Shown: positions 43,208-52,063, counted from the first letter of the stretch. The stretch: DNA of 52,065 bases from Gemmataceae bacterium (GCA_009692065.1 SHZY01000022.1:1-52065); one strand, 5' to 3'. Notes: generated from the letters alone by a model not told the origin. Numbers and translations: made by a program.

Positions 43208-44011
43208 TCACGGCACCCGAACCGTAAGTGTCGTCCAGAACGATTCCCACTCGTAGTCCGGCATCTTGGGGCGCGTCATGTGGGTCAGGCGGATTGTCAG
43301 CAGACCGGTCTGTGCAATCGGGATCAACGCTTCGCCCTTGGCGTCGGTGCGTACGTAGCCGATGGGGGTATCGCCGTCGCCGGGGCGTTGCCAGCCGACG
43401 TTGGCGCCCGCCAGCAGCTCCTTCTGGAAGAATATCTTGACGCGCAGGGTGTCGCCGACCTTGCGTTCGAACGGGTTTTGCAAGGGAACGATCTGGAGCG
43501 GCAGGCCGATCGCCTTGTTCCACTCTCCTTCCGTACCATCACCGACGCGAAGAAGTGCCGTCGGCGACTTGCGATAGCGTTCCTTGGCCGGCTGATTCAG
43601 CGTTTTCTCCTTGGCCCGTAGGCGAAAGATGTGCGGCAACCCGTCGGTCACCAGGTATTCGTTGAACTTGTCCGCATCCAGCTCGATGATTCGCGGCGTC
43701 GTCTCGACGGCGATCACCTGGATGCCGGGCGTGGTCGGCGTGAATTCGAGCAGCGACACCAGATCCTTTGTACCGGCCGACTTGAGCAGCAGCATCTTGC
43801 CATCCGGCCCAATCACAAATTTGCGCGGGTAGCCTTCCGTCTTGGGCGGCCCAACACTGACAGGGAATTCCATGCCGACGCTGGCTTCGAGGACGACCGA
43901 TTGCTTCGCGGTCGCCTTGATTGGCGGGATGAGCCAGAGGTCATGGGCGAAAGCTGGCGACGTGAAAAGAAATGTAAGAAGGACGGCAAGGACACTTTGG
44001 CGGTGGATCAT
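43208..44011 (-). CDS. Secreted DUF4198-family protein
   Basis: A 267-residue exported protein with signal peptide MIHRQSVLAVLLTFLFTSPAFA, followed at once by HDLWLIPP, the hallmark N terminus of DUF4198 (mature protein begins with His). Further landmarks: PLQIVPLQNPFERKVGDTLRVKIFFQKELLAGA and the Ig-like end YVRTDAKGEALIPIAQTGLLTIRLTHM, WESFWTTLTVRVP. The family is linked to metal uptake, notably nickel and cobalt, by genome context and by the exposed N-terminal His; direct function is not settled. No transporter gene is next to it. Confidence 0.85.
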   Translation of the reverse strand: MIHRQSVLAVLLTFLFTSPAFAHDLWLIPPIKATAKQSVVLEASVGMEFPVSVGPPKTEGYPRKFVIGPDGKMLLLKSAGTKDLVSLLEFTPTTPGIQVIAVETTPRIIELDADKFNEYLVTDGLPHIFRLRAKEKTLNQPAKERYRKSPTALLRVGDGTEGEWNKAIGLPLQIVPLQNPFERKVGDTLRVKIFFQKELLAGANVGWQRPGDGDTPIGYVRTDAKGEALIPIAQTGLLTIRLTHMTRPKMPDYEWESFWTTLTVRVP

Positions 44012-44138
44012 GGTGGATACTCCGGTGTGCGACCGAAGACGTTATATGAAATCGGCGCGCCGCGCAAGCAATCGGCCAGGCGAAACCGCGGGTGCGGCAG
44101 CCTGGCCGATTGGGGTGAGCGTGGGTTCCTTCTTGTCT

Positions 44139-44717
44139 TTACATGTTCGCCCGTTTTTCCTCGACGAGCGTCTGAATCCGTTCACCCAAAAGGGCGACGT
44201 CGAACGGCTTCTTGAACGCTTCGTTGAACCCGAAGTTCGCCAGGGTTTCCAGCGCCGCTTCATCTTCGCTCGCTAAAGCGATGATTAGCGTCTGTTCGTA
44301 GTCGGGTTTCTTGCGAAGATTGCTGGCGATTTGCAGAGCGTCCGAGCGGCCCATGGCCATGTCGATGACGATGGTGTCGGGATGGAAGCTTTCCGCCTGG
44401 ATGCCGGCTTCGAAGCCGCTGTTGGCGAGTTCGTATTTGAAGTCGTCGCTCTCGGGCAAGAGCTCTTTGATACGGTCGACGAAGAGCTTGTCGGCGCCGA
44501 TCACGAGGATCTTGTGCAGACCTTCTTCTTCAAGTTCGCCCAGCGGCATCCCATGTTCCTTGAGGAACTTGATGAGATGTTCGCGCGGGATGCGACGATC
44601 CTGGCTGCCGGGGATGCGGTAGCCGCGCAATCGCCCCGAGTCGAACCATTTACTCACCGTCCGCGGCGCGACCTTACAGATCTTGGCGACCTGGCCGGTG
44701 GTAAAGACTTTTTTCAT
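44139..44717 (-). CDS. HTH (excisionase/MerR-like) - receiver fusion protein
   Basis: A 192-residue regulator. Residues 4-53 form a MerR/excisionase-type winged helix (FTTGQVAKICKVAPRTVSKWFDSG, then GYRIPGSQDRRIPREHL). Residues 68-185 form a CheY-like receiver: strand KILVIGADKL, phosphoacceptor Asp119 in TIVIDMAM, and Lys170 in FKKPFD. The acidic pair that binds magnesium is reduced to a lone Asp76 (VIGADKL instead of VVDDD), and the Thr/Ser position is in LASED. It may therefore be a phosphorylation-independent or weakly active receiver. The reverse domain order (DNA-binding domain first) is unusual. GGAGTG precedes the ATG. No kinase gene nearby. Confidence 0.85.
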   Translation of the reverse strand: MKKVFTTGQVAKICKVAPRTVSKWFDSGRLRGYRIPGSQDRRIPREHLIKFLKEHGMPLGELEEEGLHKILVIGADKLFVDRIKELLPESDDFKYELANSGFEAGIQAESFHPDTIVIDMAMGRSDALQIASNLRKKPDYEQTLIIALASEDEAALETLANFGFNEAFKKPFDVALLGERIQTLVEEKRANM

Positions 44718-45129
44718 GGCAGGCACTCCGTAAATTTGTTTTGTGCATCGTCCCCTGCTAGGGATGGGGACAACGGGGGGAACCACGCCCTACCTATCGA
44801 AACGCATGAGGGCTGAACGGATCGGGAGGTCCGCACAGGGCATCCTGCCGGGGGACAGTGCCGGTACATGCTTTCAAGGAGGGACTCACCTCGGTCAAAC
44901 TCCTGGCGTCGGCCTTGATGAAGTCCTTTACTTCACTGCCGACTTTTTCCTATACCACGGTTGCAGGTAGTATCGGCACGAAGAGCGGGCGAGATGAGAA
45001 AAAGCCCACAATCTAAGAAACCTCTACACATCGACTTTTCCGCGCCACCCGACTGTCTTGCCGAGTCGACGCGAACCGGACGGGTCGGGGCCAGCTTGAC
45101 GGGTTTGCCTGATGTGCTCAAGATGCCGG
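44718..45129. other. Intergenic region without a supported gene
   Basis: About 400 bases. Several short open frames (for example 44961-45146 on the plus strand) have no recognisable product. The stretch near 44820-44880 has short GC-rich complementary pieces that I could not assign to a known RNA. Confidence 0.4.
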
Positions 45130-45194
45130 TGAGCCGAGCCCCGTAAGGGGCCGGGTTGAGGCGTCTGGTCACTGAATGGGTAACCCGGCTCGCC
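45130..45194. repeat. GAGCCGAGCCCC inverted repeat
   Basis: GAGCCGAGCCCCGTAAGGGG starts the element; AACCCGGCTCGCC ends it, facing CCGGGTT internally. It is related to 22049-22132 and 25698-25727. Confidence 0.7.
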
Positions 45195-45297
45195 GATCTG
45201 CACTTAATGTAATGGGGCGGACAAGGGGGCTCGGATCCTACATGCAATGACGTGGATTGATTAGCGACGCTTCATCGAAGAATCGCTGACCGAAGTG

Positions 45298-46659
45298 CTA
45301 TTGGGGACCGGGGCCCTTTTGCTTGCCTCTCAGCTCGCTGACATTCAGGAAGTGCAGGTTGACAAGGTTCCACTCCGGCTCCGGCTCGCCGCGACCGTAG
45401 CGTTCCGGGTTGATCGGTCGGCTCGTCTCCACCCCGGCACTGGCGTCGATGTTGTACGCGATCGGCTGGAATGCGCCCGGATTCTTGATCACCACCATGC
45501 GAAACGTGAGATGCAGGCGGATCTTGCCGGCCACATCTTCCCATTTACCGATGTCGTCTGGCTTGGTGATGATCACGCTCTCGCCGATAAATTTTTTCTC
45601 GCCGGCAGCGAAGGCGTGATGGATGAGGACTTTCCGGTCGGCCCATTTGCCATCCTCGGTGAGCATGAGCGGCCACTCGGTTTGATCGGCCTGGGCGACA
45701 TCGGGAAAAGGGTTGCCTTCGCCGAGCGTCCTGAGGCGTTTTTCAAGCCAGCCGAGCGCCTTGGCGCGCAGCCGGCCGACGCCTTCGCCGAGCGGTGTCA
45801 GTGTCTTGGAGATGACCCCCTCGCCGATCTGCGGATCATTCAGATTGACAAACCACTTACGCCCTTGCCCCTCTGCCTCGCCTTCGGTGCTGCCCGCGGA
45901 CATGTAGAGGTGCAAAGCCACTTCCTTGGTCTTGATGCGGTATTCGCGATGGACCTTGTAGCCTCGCTTCTCATAGTGCCAGTCGCGCACGCCCAGGGCG
46001 GTGATCTCGGCGTCCTTGGCAAGCTGCTTGTACAGCACGCGTCCGAAGATCCCTTCGCGAAAGGAAGTCAACTGCCCTGGCTGGCCATCCTTGCCTCTGT
46101 CAAAATTCGCGCGCATGGTGATTTCGTTGTCGGGGCGTCCGCTCCGACCGGTGGCGGGGAGGGTGAGCAAGAAGGCGGCATTGAGCTGCGTGCGATTGTC
46201 GCCCCCTTCGCGCAACATCTGGAAGAAGCCGGCTTCGTCCCCCTTTTCCATCATGAAGGCATTGGCCTGATTCTGCACGGCCAGCCCGGTAACGAAGTAG
46301 TAGGCGAAGTAAGTCAAACCGCTGACCAGACTGATGCCGAACCCCCACCGCGCGAGCGGCGCGCCGGCGCGGGTTCCTTCGGAATTCTGCACGTGCCGCT
46401 GCCCGGTCCACGACAGTATCATGCCGACGATGGGAACGCCGACGATCCAGATCGGGAAAAAAACCGGCGCGCCCTGAAACAAGCCGACGGCGGTGCTGAC
46501 GATCACCAGGAGCGCAAACAAGCCCCCGGCCGTCAGCCCGGCGATGGCCCAGCCTGAGATCGGCTGGTACGCGAGCGCGTCGCGCAACGGCGGCGGTGGC
46601 TCAGGGGGCAAGCCGGCCTTGATGCCGATATCTTCGTGATTTGGTGCTGGGTCGCTCAT
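45298..46659 (-). CDS. Membrane-anchored hypothetical protein
   Basis: A 453-residue protein that I do not recognise. After a Pro-rich start (LPPEPPPPLRDALAY) come three hydrophobic segments: ISGWAIAGLTAGGLFALLVI, APVFFPIWIVGVPIVGMIL and WGFGISLVSGLTYFAYYF, roughly residues 35-135, similar to DUF4190-type membrane modules. The remaining 320 residues form a soluble domain with mixed alpha/beta character (GREGIFGRVLYKQLAKDAEI omitted start; VHREYRIKTKEVALHLYMSAG; FRMVVIKNPGAFQPIAY). No catalytic motif is seen. It may be a planctomycete-specific envelope protein. Confidence 0.7.
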   Translation of the reverse strand: MSDPAPNHEDIGIKAGLPPEPPPPLRDALAYQPISGWAIAGLTAGGLFALLVIVSTAVGLFQGAPVFFPIWIVGVPIVGMILSWTGQRHVQNSEGTRAGAPLARWGFGISLVSGLTYFAYYFVTGLAVQNQANAFMMEKGDEAGFFQMLREGGDNRTQLNAAFLLTLPATGRSGRPDNEITMRANFDRGKDGQPGQLTSFREGIFGRVLYKQLAKDAEITALGVRDWHYEKRGYKVHREYRIKTKEVALHLYMSAGSTEGEAEGQGRKWFVNLNDPQIGEGVISKTLTPLGEGVGRLRAKALGWLEKRLRTLGEGNPFPDVAQADQTEWPLMLTEDGKWADRKVLIHHAFAAGEKKFIGESVIITKPDDIGKWEDVAGKIRLHLTFRMVVIKNPGAFQPIAYNIDASAGVETSRPINPERYGRGEPEPEWNLVNLHFLNVSELRGKQKGPGPQ

Positions 46660-46664
46660 GGAAA

Positions 46665-46768
46665 TCAGGGGTCAGGAATCATGGGTCAGGGGTCAGTTCT
46701 CAGCGGTCAGAAATCCGAGGTGATTGGACTGCCTCCTGATTCCTGCCTTCTGACCCCTGACTCCTGCT
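46665..46768. repeat. GGAGTCAGG-type inverted repeat
   Basis: CAGGGGTCAGGAATCATGGG at the left faces CTGATTCCTGCCTTCTGACC and CCTGACTCC at the right. It overlaps the last codon of rpoZ. Confidence 0.75.
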
Positions 46769-47051
46769 AATCGTCGCCGCCGCTCACGTCCGAAATGTCC
46801 GTCAGCATGGCCCGGCGGACCGCATCGCCGGCGCTGGTGCCGCGCATCACCAGATTGCCCGACTGATCCAGGAAGATCTTGTCCTGCAAAATCTCCTGAA
46901 CGACGATGGTCAACTGGTCGTTCGTCTTGAGGTCGACGAGCGGCCTGGCGCCCCTATTGAGCGCAACCATGCGCTTTTGAATGAGCGTCGAGAGCTTGAA
47001 GCGCCCGCCGACCTTGTTCACGATGCCTTCTTCTTTCAGTTCATCCAGCAT
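46767..47051 (-). CDS. rpoZ: RNA polymerase omega subunit
   Basis: A 94-residue subunit that supports assembly of RNA polymerase and binds ppGpp in some bacteria. The start at 47051 follows [46 protein letters not shown] resembles the RpoZ pattern (KxxxRFxLxxxxxxRxxxLxxGxxPLV), and a C-terminal [18 protein letters not shown] tail follows. It lies directly downstream of gmk, as in many bacteria (gmk-rpoZ). It is separated from gmk only by a palindromic repeat. Confidence 0.87.
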   Translation of the reverse strand: MLDELKEEGIVNKVGGRFKLSTLIQKRMVALNRGARPLVDLKTNDQLTIVVQEILQDKIFLDQSGNLVMRGTSAGDAVRRAMLTDISDVSGGDD

Positions 47052-47065
47052 GCTGGCTCCTTTTC

Positions 47066-47119
47066 GTAGGGTGCGTGAAACGCACCCGATTCCGCCACAG
47101 TGCGTTTCACGCACCCTAC
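47066..47119. repeat. GTAGGGTGCGTGAAACGCA palindrome
   Basis: GTAGGGTGCGTGAAACGCA (47066-47084) and TGCGTTTCACGCACCCTAC (47101-47119) pair exactly. The right arm contains the gmk stop codon and the left arm ends close to the rpoZ ribosome-binding site. Confidence 0.85.
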
Positions 47120-47676
47120 TTGAACAGGGGACCTAGAATCGCCCGCATCGAGGCGAGGGCGACTTCCAGATCGTCGTTGATTACTTGATGGTCATATTCC
47201 TCGGCACGAGCCAATTCCGCCCGCGCATTGGCAAGACGCTTCTGGATCGATTCCTCCGGATCCGTGTGCCGTTTCCGCAACCGCTCCTCGAGTGTCTCAA
47301 ACTTCGACGTCCTCACAAAGATCGACATCGCATCCGGACAGCGTTTGCGCACCTGTTCCGCCCCTTGCACGTCGATGTCAAGCACCACGCCCTGGCGGAA
47401 CAACTCGCGGTACGGCTTCACCTCTTGTTCGAGTGTGCCGTAGTAATTGCCATGCACCTCGGCCCATTCGAGAAACTGGCCCTTGTCGCGCTCCTTGAGA
47501 AACTCCGGCACGGTCCGAAAATGGTAGGCCACGCCGGGCTCTTCATTGATGCGCGGCTTGCGTGTGGTGACTGACACGGAAAGCTGCAGCGGCCAGACGC
47601 CTTCCTCAAGCAGGCGGCGAATCAACGTCGTTTTACCGCACCCGCTCGGTCCCGACACGATGATCAATGGACCCAT
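47116..47676 (-). CDS. gmk: Guanylate kinase
   Basis: Phosphorylates GMP to GDP. The start at 47676 gives [17 protein letters not shown] with P-loop GPSGCGKTT (9-17). The GMP-binding segment [21 protein letters not shown] follows, then [14 protein letters not shown] and the lid [28 protein letters not shown] region (Arg-rich). 186 residues is slightly short but complete. AGGAT lies upstream. It is in the conserved yicC-gmk-rpoZ order. Confidence 0.96.
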   Translation of the reverse strand: MGPLIIVSGPSGCGKTTLIRRLLEEGVWPLQLSVSVTTRKPRINEEPGVAYHFRTVPEFLKERDKGQFLEWAEVHGNYYGTLEQEVKPYRELFRQGVVLDIDVQGAEQVRKRCPDAMSIFVRTSKFETLEERLRKRHTDPEESIQKRLANARAELARAEEYDHQVINDDLEVALASMRAILGPLFK

Positions 47677-47690
47677 CGTTAATCCTGGTT

Positions 47691-47746
47691 GCCGCTTGCG
47701 GCTTAGCGTTCGCATGGCGCCACGCGAGCGCTAAGCCGCAAGCGGG
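47691..47746. repeat. Palindromic repeat of the CCGCTTGCGGC family
   Basis: GCCGCTTGCGGCTTAGCG faces CGCTAAGCCGCAAGCGG. It fills the gap between yicC and gmk. Confidence 0.8.
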
Positions 47747-47752
47747 TCGGCG

Positions 47753-48643
47753 TCATTCAACATTCTGAATCAATTCCCGCACCTTCTCCAGCATCCCCTT
47801 GATCTCGACCACCTGCTTGGAGATCTGCACGTCGCTCGCCTTGGAGCCGATCGTGTTTGCCTCGCGCCCCATCTCTTGAGTCAGAAACTCCAGCTTGCGG
47901 CCCGGGCTTTCGTCTTCCTTGATGATCTCCTGGAAATGCACCAGGTGAGTTGCCAGACGCACAACCTCCTCGGCAATATCGCTGCGTTCGGCGAAGATCG
48001 ACACCTCGCGAATAAGATCATTACGATCTATCTTGACGTCGTGTTCGCTCAGGATCGTCTTGACACGCTCGAAGAGCCGATCGCGGAACGAGGTCACCAC
48101 CTGCGGAATCATCGTGCGAATCACATCCAGATGCTTGGCAATGGCGTCGCGATGGGAAAGCAGCTCCTGCGCCATCGCGTTCCCTTCGTCCTTGCGCATC
48201 CCTTGCAACTGGTCGATCGCTTGCTGGAGCGTTTTCTCGATGATCGGCCAATCGTCGTGTAGTTGATAGGTTCGGCTCCCCGACTCCGGAAGCACGCCGG
48301 GCAACATCAGTACTTGCGACAGGAGCGCCGCTCCCTGATCGGCGAGGCCAAGCTGTTTGCTAACGTCGCGCACCTGCTGGACGTAGCTGGCCAGCGCGAC
48401 CGGGTTGATGCGGAAATCCTCCGCGCCCGCCTTGTGGTCGCAGCGCAGATGCACCTGGATGGTGCCGCGCTTGACCGTCTTGCGAATGACCTTCTCGAAC
48501 TCAGCTTCGAGCAGATGGTAGGGGTCCGGAGCGCGCAGCGACACCTTGAGATAGCGATTGTTGAGAGCACGTAATTCGACGGAGAGGGAAAGCTGCTCGC
48601 CTTGGCAGCGTGCTTCCCCGTACCCGGTCATACTCAAGAGCAC
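47753..48643 (-). CDS. yicC: YicC/YloC-family endoribonuclease
   Basis: A 296-residue protein of the YicC family, whose E. coli member takes part in turnover of the small RNA RyhB. The opening LLSMTGYGEARCQGEQLSLS and SVELRALNNRYLKV match the family's MTGFG and ExRxxNxRxLD pattern. The C-terminal DUF1732 domain is present: KLEFLTQEMGREANTIGSKA and the final helix IEIKGMLEKVREL-type segment. It is in the common order yicC-gmk-rpoZ. Confidence 0.95.
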   Translation of the reverse strand: MLLSMTGYGEARCQGEQLSLSVELRALNNRYLKVSLRAPDPYHLLEAEFEKVIRKTVKRGTIQVHLRCDHKAGAEDFRINPVALASYVQQVRDVSKQLGLADQGAALLSQVLMLPGVLPESGSRTYQLHDDWPIIEKTLQQAIDQLQGMRKDEGNAMAQELLSHRDAIAKHLDVIRTMIPQVVTSFRDRLFERVKTILSEHDVKIDRNDLIREVSIFAERSDIAEEVVRLATHLVHFQEIIKEDESPGRKLEFLTQEMGREANTIGSKASDVQISKQVVEIKGMLEKVRELIQNVE

Positions 48644-48660
48644 GCGGACCTCATCGTATT

Positions 48661-48714
48661 CCGCTTGCGGCTTGGCGTTCGCGTGGCGTCACGCGAACGC
48701 CAAGCCGCAAGCGG
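48661..48714. repeat. 25-bp perfect inverted repeat (CCGCTTGCGGC family)
   Basis: Arms 48661-48685 and 48690-48714 (starting CCGCTTGCGGCTTGGCG) pair perfectly around GCGT. This is the best preserved copy of the family, between secG and yicC. Confidence 0.88.
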
Positions 48715-48728
48715 CGAAATCGGGAAGA

Positions 48729-49028
48729 TCACTCACCTTGCGGGCCGAGCGCACTGGTATTGGAGACGCGCTCGTAGCGGTGGGCGAACTGAATGGTTTT
48801 CACTTGAATCATGGTCAAGAGCAGCCAAACGATGGCGATATAGATCGTCAAGCGCGTGAACTGATCGCCGGCGCGCGAGCCGAACGGACTGGAACCACCG
48901 GCGCCGCCCAAGGCGCCGATCAAGCCGCCGCCTTTGCCGCGCTGGATCAAAATCAGCAAGATCATGAACGCTGCCAGGGGCAGCAAGATCAAATTCAATA
49001 CCAAGGAGATCAAACCCCATGTACCCAT
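48729..49028 (-). CDS. secG: Protein-export membrane protein SecG
   Basis: A 99-residue subunit of the SecYEG translocon in the inner membrane. GGAGG precedes the ATG at 49028. Two transmembrane helices: LISLVLNLILLPLAAFMILLI and LTIYIAIVWLLLTMIQV, joined by the loop IQRGKGGGLIGALGGAGGSSPFGSRAGDQ, which contains the SecG hallmark QxGKGxGL...GxxxxxxFG. The helix order and spacing match SecG. It leads the secG-yicC-gmk-rpoZ cluster, with a palindrome after it. Confidence 0.93.
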   Translation of the reverse strand: MGTWGLISLVLNLILLPLAAFMILLILIQRGKGGGLIGALGGAGGSSPFGSRAGDQFTRLTIYIAIVWLLLTMIQVKTIQFAHRYERVSNTSALGPQGE

Positions 49029-49121
49029 GACCGAAACCTCCTCGGGACGGTGCGCAAACCGATGGCGAGACATTATTATAGAAACCGACAGTTGACGCGG
49101 AAAGCCGACTTTGGCAGCATC

Positions 49122-49316
49122 AAGCCGCTTGTGGCTTAGCGCTCGTGTCCGGTGCCGCGAGGGCGCTAAGAGTCTATCCGGGAAGCCCGTGGAAGGGAGG
49201 GCGAGGCTCCTACCGAGCCGCTGGGACGTTGAATTTTCCACGGCTTCGGCTCGGGAGGAGCCTCGCCCGCCCGAAAAACGACCTTTTCGGATAGATTCTA
49301 AGCCGCAAGCGGCAAA
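49122..49316. repeat. CCGCTTG-family palindrome split by an insertion
   Basis: The left half CCGCTTGTGGCTTAGCGC to GGCGCTAAG ends at 49170; its right half AAGCCGCAAGCGGC resumes at 49301. The two are separated by a 128-bp insertion described next. Confidence 0.7.
49171..49298. mobile_element. MITE-like element nested in a palindromic repeat
   Basis: Terminal inverted repeats AGTCTATCCG (49171-49180) and, read inward from the right end, AATCTATCCG (49298-49289) match at 9 of 10 positions. The element is flanked by the 5-bp direct repeats CTAAG (49166-49170 and 49299-49303), as expected of a target-site duplication. An inner inverted repeat GGGCGAGGCTCCT / GGAGCCTCGCCC fills the middle. It has no coding capacity. 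Confidence 0.65.
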
Positions 49317-49359
49317 ACGAGGGGACACCAACGGCAGGAATTATCGCCCGGGACATGGA

Positions 49360-51810
49360 TCACGGAAAGGCGTTTTCAACACGGGGAGGCCCCAACAATT
49401 TGCGATCATCGGTTTTTGCCCAGTGCAGCCACCATTCGCGCGGGTACATGCCGGGTATCTTGAACACCTCGTCGTCGGCCGGCATCGCCTTCAGATCCTC
49501 AAGAAGCATGCGGACCGATTCCTTGGCAAACTCCCGCATTTGTTCACCCCGTTTCGGCGGCGATTGAAGCATCCCCGCCAGGTCGTAAACGTACACGCAC
49601 GCGTAGAGGCCTTCGACCGTCCGGCGGTTGTTGGCTTGTAGCCCGCGGAAGACCTCCAGCGCCTCGAAATACTGCACGCCATAGAAGTAACACTCGCCCA
49701 GCCCGAACCGCGCCCGCCGCAGCACGATCTGCTCGATGTTGCTGAGCGGTTTTTTCTTGGCCATTGCTTGGAGTTCATCGGCCAGCCCTTCGCAGGTCTT
49801 GACGGCTTCATCCAGCAATTCCTTGCGCGACCGGCGAAGCCTGTTCAATTGGTCTTCGACGGTTTGCTTGACTTCCTCACTGGAGTTAAGCCCGATCGAC
49901 TTGCGCAGGTCGATTTCCTTGACGAGTTCCCGCCGCGCCAGATGTCGGCAGCATTCGCCGAGCTGCTCGCGCGCCAGCAAGCAGTTGGCATTCTCCGGGA
50001 AGCGGTGGACGAATTCCTTGAGTTCGACATGGGCCTTGTCGTAATCTTCCATCAGCATGAGCACCAGGGTCATCTGGTACTGGGCTTTTTCCTGGGTGGC
50101 GAGATCGACCTCGCGCGCCTTGCTGAGGACTTGTTCCAGAATCTCGCTGGCCTTGACGTAGTTCTTCAGCTCTCGTTCCTCGATCGCCAGGTGAAGCCGG
50201 GCCCGATTCGCGAACGGGGTGCTGGGGATCTCGATGCACTTGTGGTAAGCGTCCCGCGCCGTCTTCTTGTCTCCGGCATGGCGATAGAGATCGCCGAGCG
50301 TGTACCACCCCTCGGCCAGGCGCGTCTCGTCGGGTTCGATGCCGACGAATTGCAGCAGGATTTGCCTCGCTTGCGTGGAGTCTCTGGCGGCCAGGAAGCA
50401 CTGGGCGCTGCGCCACAGCGGCTCGGAGCGTTCCGGCTCCGGCCGAGCCTTGGCGGCTTGCTCGTAAGCGGCGCCAGCGCGGCGAAACTGCGCCTGCACT
50501 TCCTCCGCGGTTACGCTGCCTGCCTTCTGCTGTTCGGCCCGTTGCTTGGCGACCGCCTCCGCAGCCTGGGCGATGCGGAAATCCGCGTCACTGCCCGCGG
50601 TGATCTTGCGATAAAGCTCGGCGACCGCCTGCGTCTTCTCGGCGTCCTGGGCCACGTCAACGTGGCGGATGGCCTGATCGAGCCACTCGCGCACCTGCTC
50701 CACCTTGATGTAGGGATTACTGAATTCTTCGGCCGATTGAACGCTCGCCAGTGCCGCGCTCCAGTCGGCAAGCGCCTGGCCCGCGCCGCCCAGCCCCGTG
50801 AGCCTCAGTTGTCCGAGCCGCAAGCCTGCCGCTTGCCCGGCCGGTCCCCCAAGTTTGAGCGATTCCGCCCAGATCCGCAGGGTTTCCTGGGTATCGGGCG
50901 GACTCTTCTGTTGATGACACCAGCCGAGGGCGTAATAAATGCGCGCCCGTTTTTCCTCGACATGCGGGGCCTCCGTCAGCAATCCCTGCCAGATGGCAAT
51001 CGCCTTGGTCCATTGGCTATCGTCCTCGCTCGCCTGGGCTTGCAGCATTCTGGCCTTGAGGCGAATCGCCCGCGGCGCCTTGGCGGTGATCCGGTCGAGC
51101 TCCTTGACCGCGTCGGCGCGCAGACCCTGGCGCAGCAGCAACTCGCCGATCTGCAGGCGCCCTTTGGCAATCGCCTCCGTCTCGCGCTCCGGCGTCAGAT
51201 CGAGAACGCGCCGCCCCGCCGACAGGGCCGCCTCCAGATTCGGCGTCTTCTGTTGCAGATGCGCCTCGACCAGCAGCCGATAGCCTTGCAGCGGCTGTTC
51301 GGCGCCTTTCTCGACGGATAGGGTCATCAACTCCAGCGCCCGCGGCACGTCCTTGTCTTGTTGGTACAACGAATAGCCGAGTCGATACTGCAGCGCCAGC
51401 CGATCGGCATCCGGCTTGGCCTGCGCGAGAGCCTGTTCGAGATGCTCCGTCGCGCGAGGCCAAACCTCTTTCGCGAAGGTCGGCGGCTTCTCCCTGGCCT
51501 GCCGATAGTACGCCGAACCGACGAGGAAATGCACCTCGGCCGAGCGCGCCCGAAAACGCGGCAGCCTGCTCATCGCGTCCTGGGCATAGCCGACAAGCGC
51601 GTCGGCGTCTTCATGACGATCGAGCCCGTTGCGAAGCTGGGCGATCAGCTCATCGAACTCGCGCTGCTGCGGCGTGAGACGCCACGGCGAACTGGCCGCC
51701 ACACCGATCAATGCCAGCAGACCGATGAGGAACATCGGCACCTGCCAGAGTTGACTCAGACTGCGGCGTGCACGCCCGACCTTGCTGCCGAGATGGGGGG
51801 TAGTCGTCAT
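49360..51810 (-). CDS. Membrane-anchored TPR-repeat protein
   Basis: An 816-residue protein with an N-terminal membrane anchor (QLWQVPMFLIGLLALIGVAA, residues about 22-41) and about fifteen tetratricopeptide-like repeats on the outside. Clear repeat units include RLALQYRLGYSLYQQDKDVPRALELM, ARIYYALGWCHQQKSPPD, EGWYTLGDLYRHAGDKKTARDAYHKCIEI and AQYQMTLVLMLMEDYDKAHVELKEFV. TPR proteins act as protein-binding scaffolds; here perhaps in envelope assembly. There is no enzymatic domain. It could be a BamD/YbgF-like scaffold in a broad sense only. Confidence 0.82.
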   Translation of the reverse strand: MTTTPHLGSKVGRARRSLSQLWQVPMFLIGLLALIGVAASSPWRLTPQQREFDELIAQLRNGLDRHEDADALVGYAQDAMSRLPRFRARSAEVHFLVGSAYYRQAREKPPTFAKEVWPRATEHLEQALAQAKPDADRLALQYRLGYSLYQQDKDVPRALELMTLSVEKGAEQPLQGYRLLVEAHLQQKTPNLEAALSAGRRVLDLTPERETEAIAKGRLQIGELLLRQGLRADAVKELDRITAKAPRAIRLKARMLQAQASEDDSQWTKAIAIWQGLLTEAPHVEEKRARIYYALGWCHQQKSPPDTQETLRIWAESLKLGGPAGQAAGLRLGQLRLTGLGGAGQALADWSAALASVQSAEEFSNPYIKVEQVREWLDQAIRHVDVAQDAEKTQAVAELYRKITAGSDADFRIAQAAEAVAKQRAEQQKAGSVTAEEVQAQFRRAGAAYEQAAKARPEPERSEPLWRSAQCFLAARDSTQARQILLQFVGIEPDETRLAEGWYTLGDLYRHAGDKKTARDAYHKCIEIPSTPFANRARLHLAIEERELKNYVKASEILEQVLSKAREVDLATQEKAQYQMTLVLMLMEDYDKAHVELKEFVHRFPENANCLLAREQLGECCRHLARRELVKEIDLRKSIGLNSSEEVKQTVEDQLNRLRRSRKELLDEAVKTCEGLADELQAMAKKKPLSNIEQIVLRRARFGLGECYFYGVQYFEALEVFRGLQANNRRTVEGLYACVYVYDLAGMLQSPPKRGEQMREFAKESVRMLLEDLKAMPADDEVFKIPGMYPREWWLHWAKTDDRKLLGPPRVENAFP

Positions 51811-51943
51811 AAGAGATTGCCGAGGGCCACGTTGGAACCAGGGTATCCGGTCACCCTGCGCTTTTGGCAGATTTGGCGGAAAGAATCAAGATCAACCAGC
51901 TGGGTCAATTAAGATGGGGTGCGTCCAACTTCTCTGGGGGTGA

Positions 51944-52063
51944 TCAGGCGGCCATCGCCCAGTAGGCGTTCCATTGGCAGGTGTGGCGGACGCAGACCAG
52001 GCTCGCCATTGGCTGCACATTGCAGCGGTTCCAACGGGCGCCGCGGCGTTTCAGCCGCAGACC
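51944..52063 (-). mobile_element. C-terminal fragment of a transposase at the window edge
   Basis: The last 39 residues of a frame that runs off the right edge: GLRLKRRGARWNRCNVQPMA then SLVCVRHTCQWNAYW, stop at 51944. The LKRRGARW segment and the Trp-rich end resemble the end of ISKra4-type transposases. A sequence just beyond the stop (GATGGGGTGCGTCCAAC, near 51912-51928) may belong to the element's end. A complete or truncated insertion sequence cannot be told apart from this window. Confidence 0.55.

Noticed and set aside
44820..44960. Possible RNase P RNA or other structured RNA
   Set aside because: A stretch resembling GGAGGTCCGCACAGGGC recalls the conserved RNase P core, but the other universal blocks are missing and the length does not fit.
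49768..51321. Plus-strand open frame of 517 codons opposite the TPR gene
   Set aside because: An antisense shadow with biased composition; the TPR pattern on the other strand is unmistakable.
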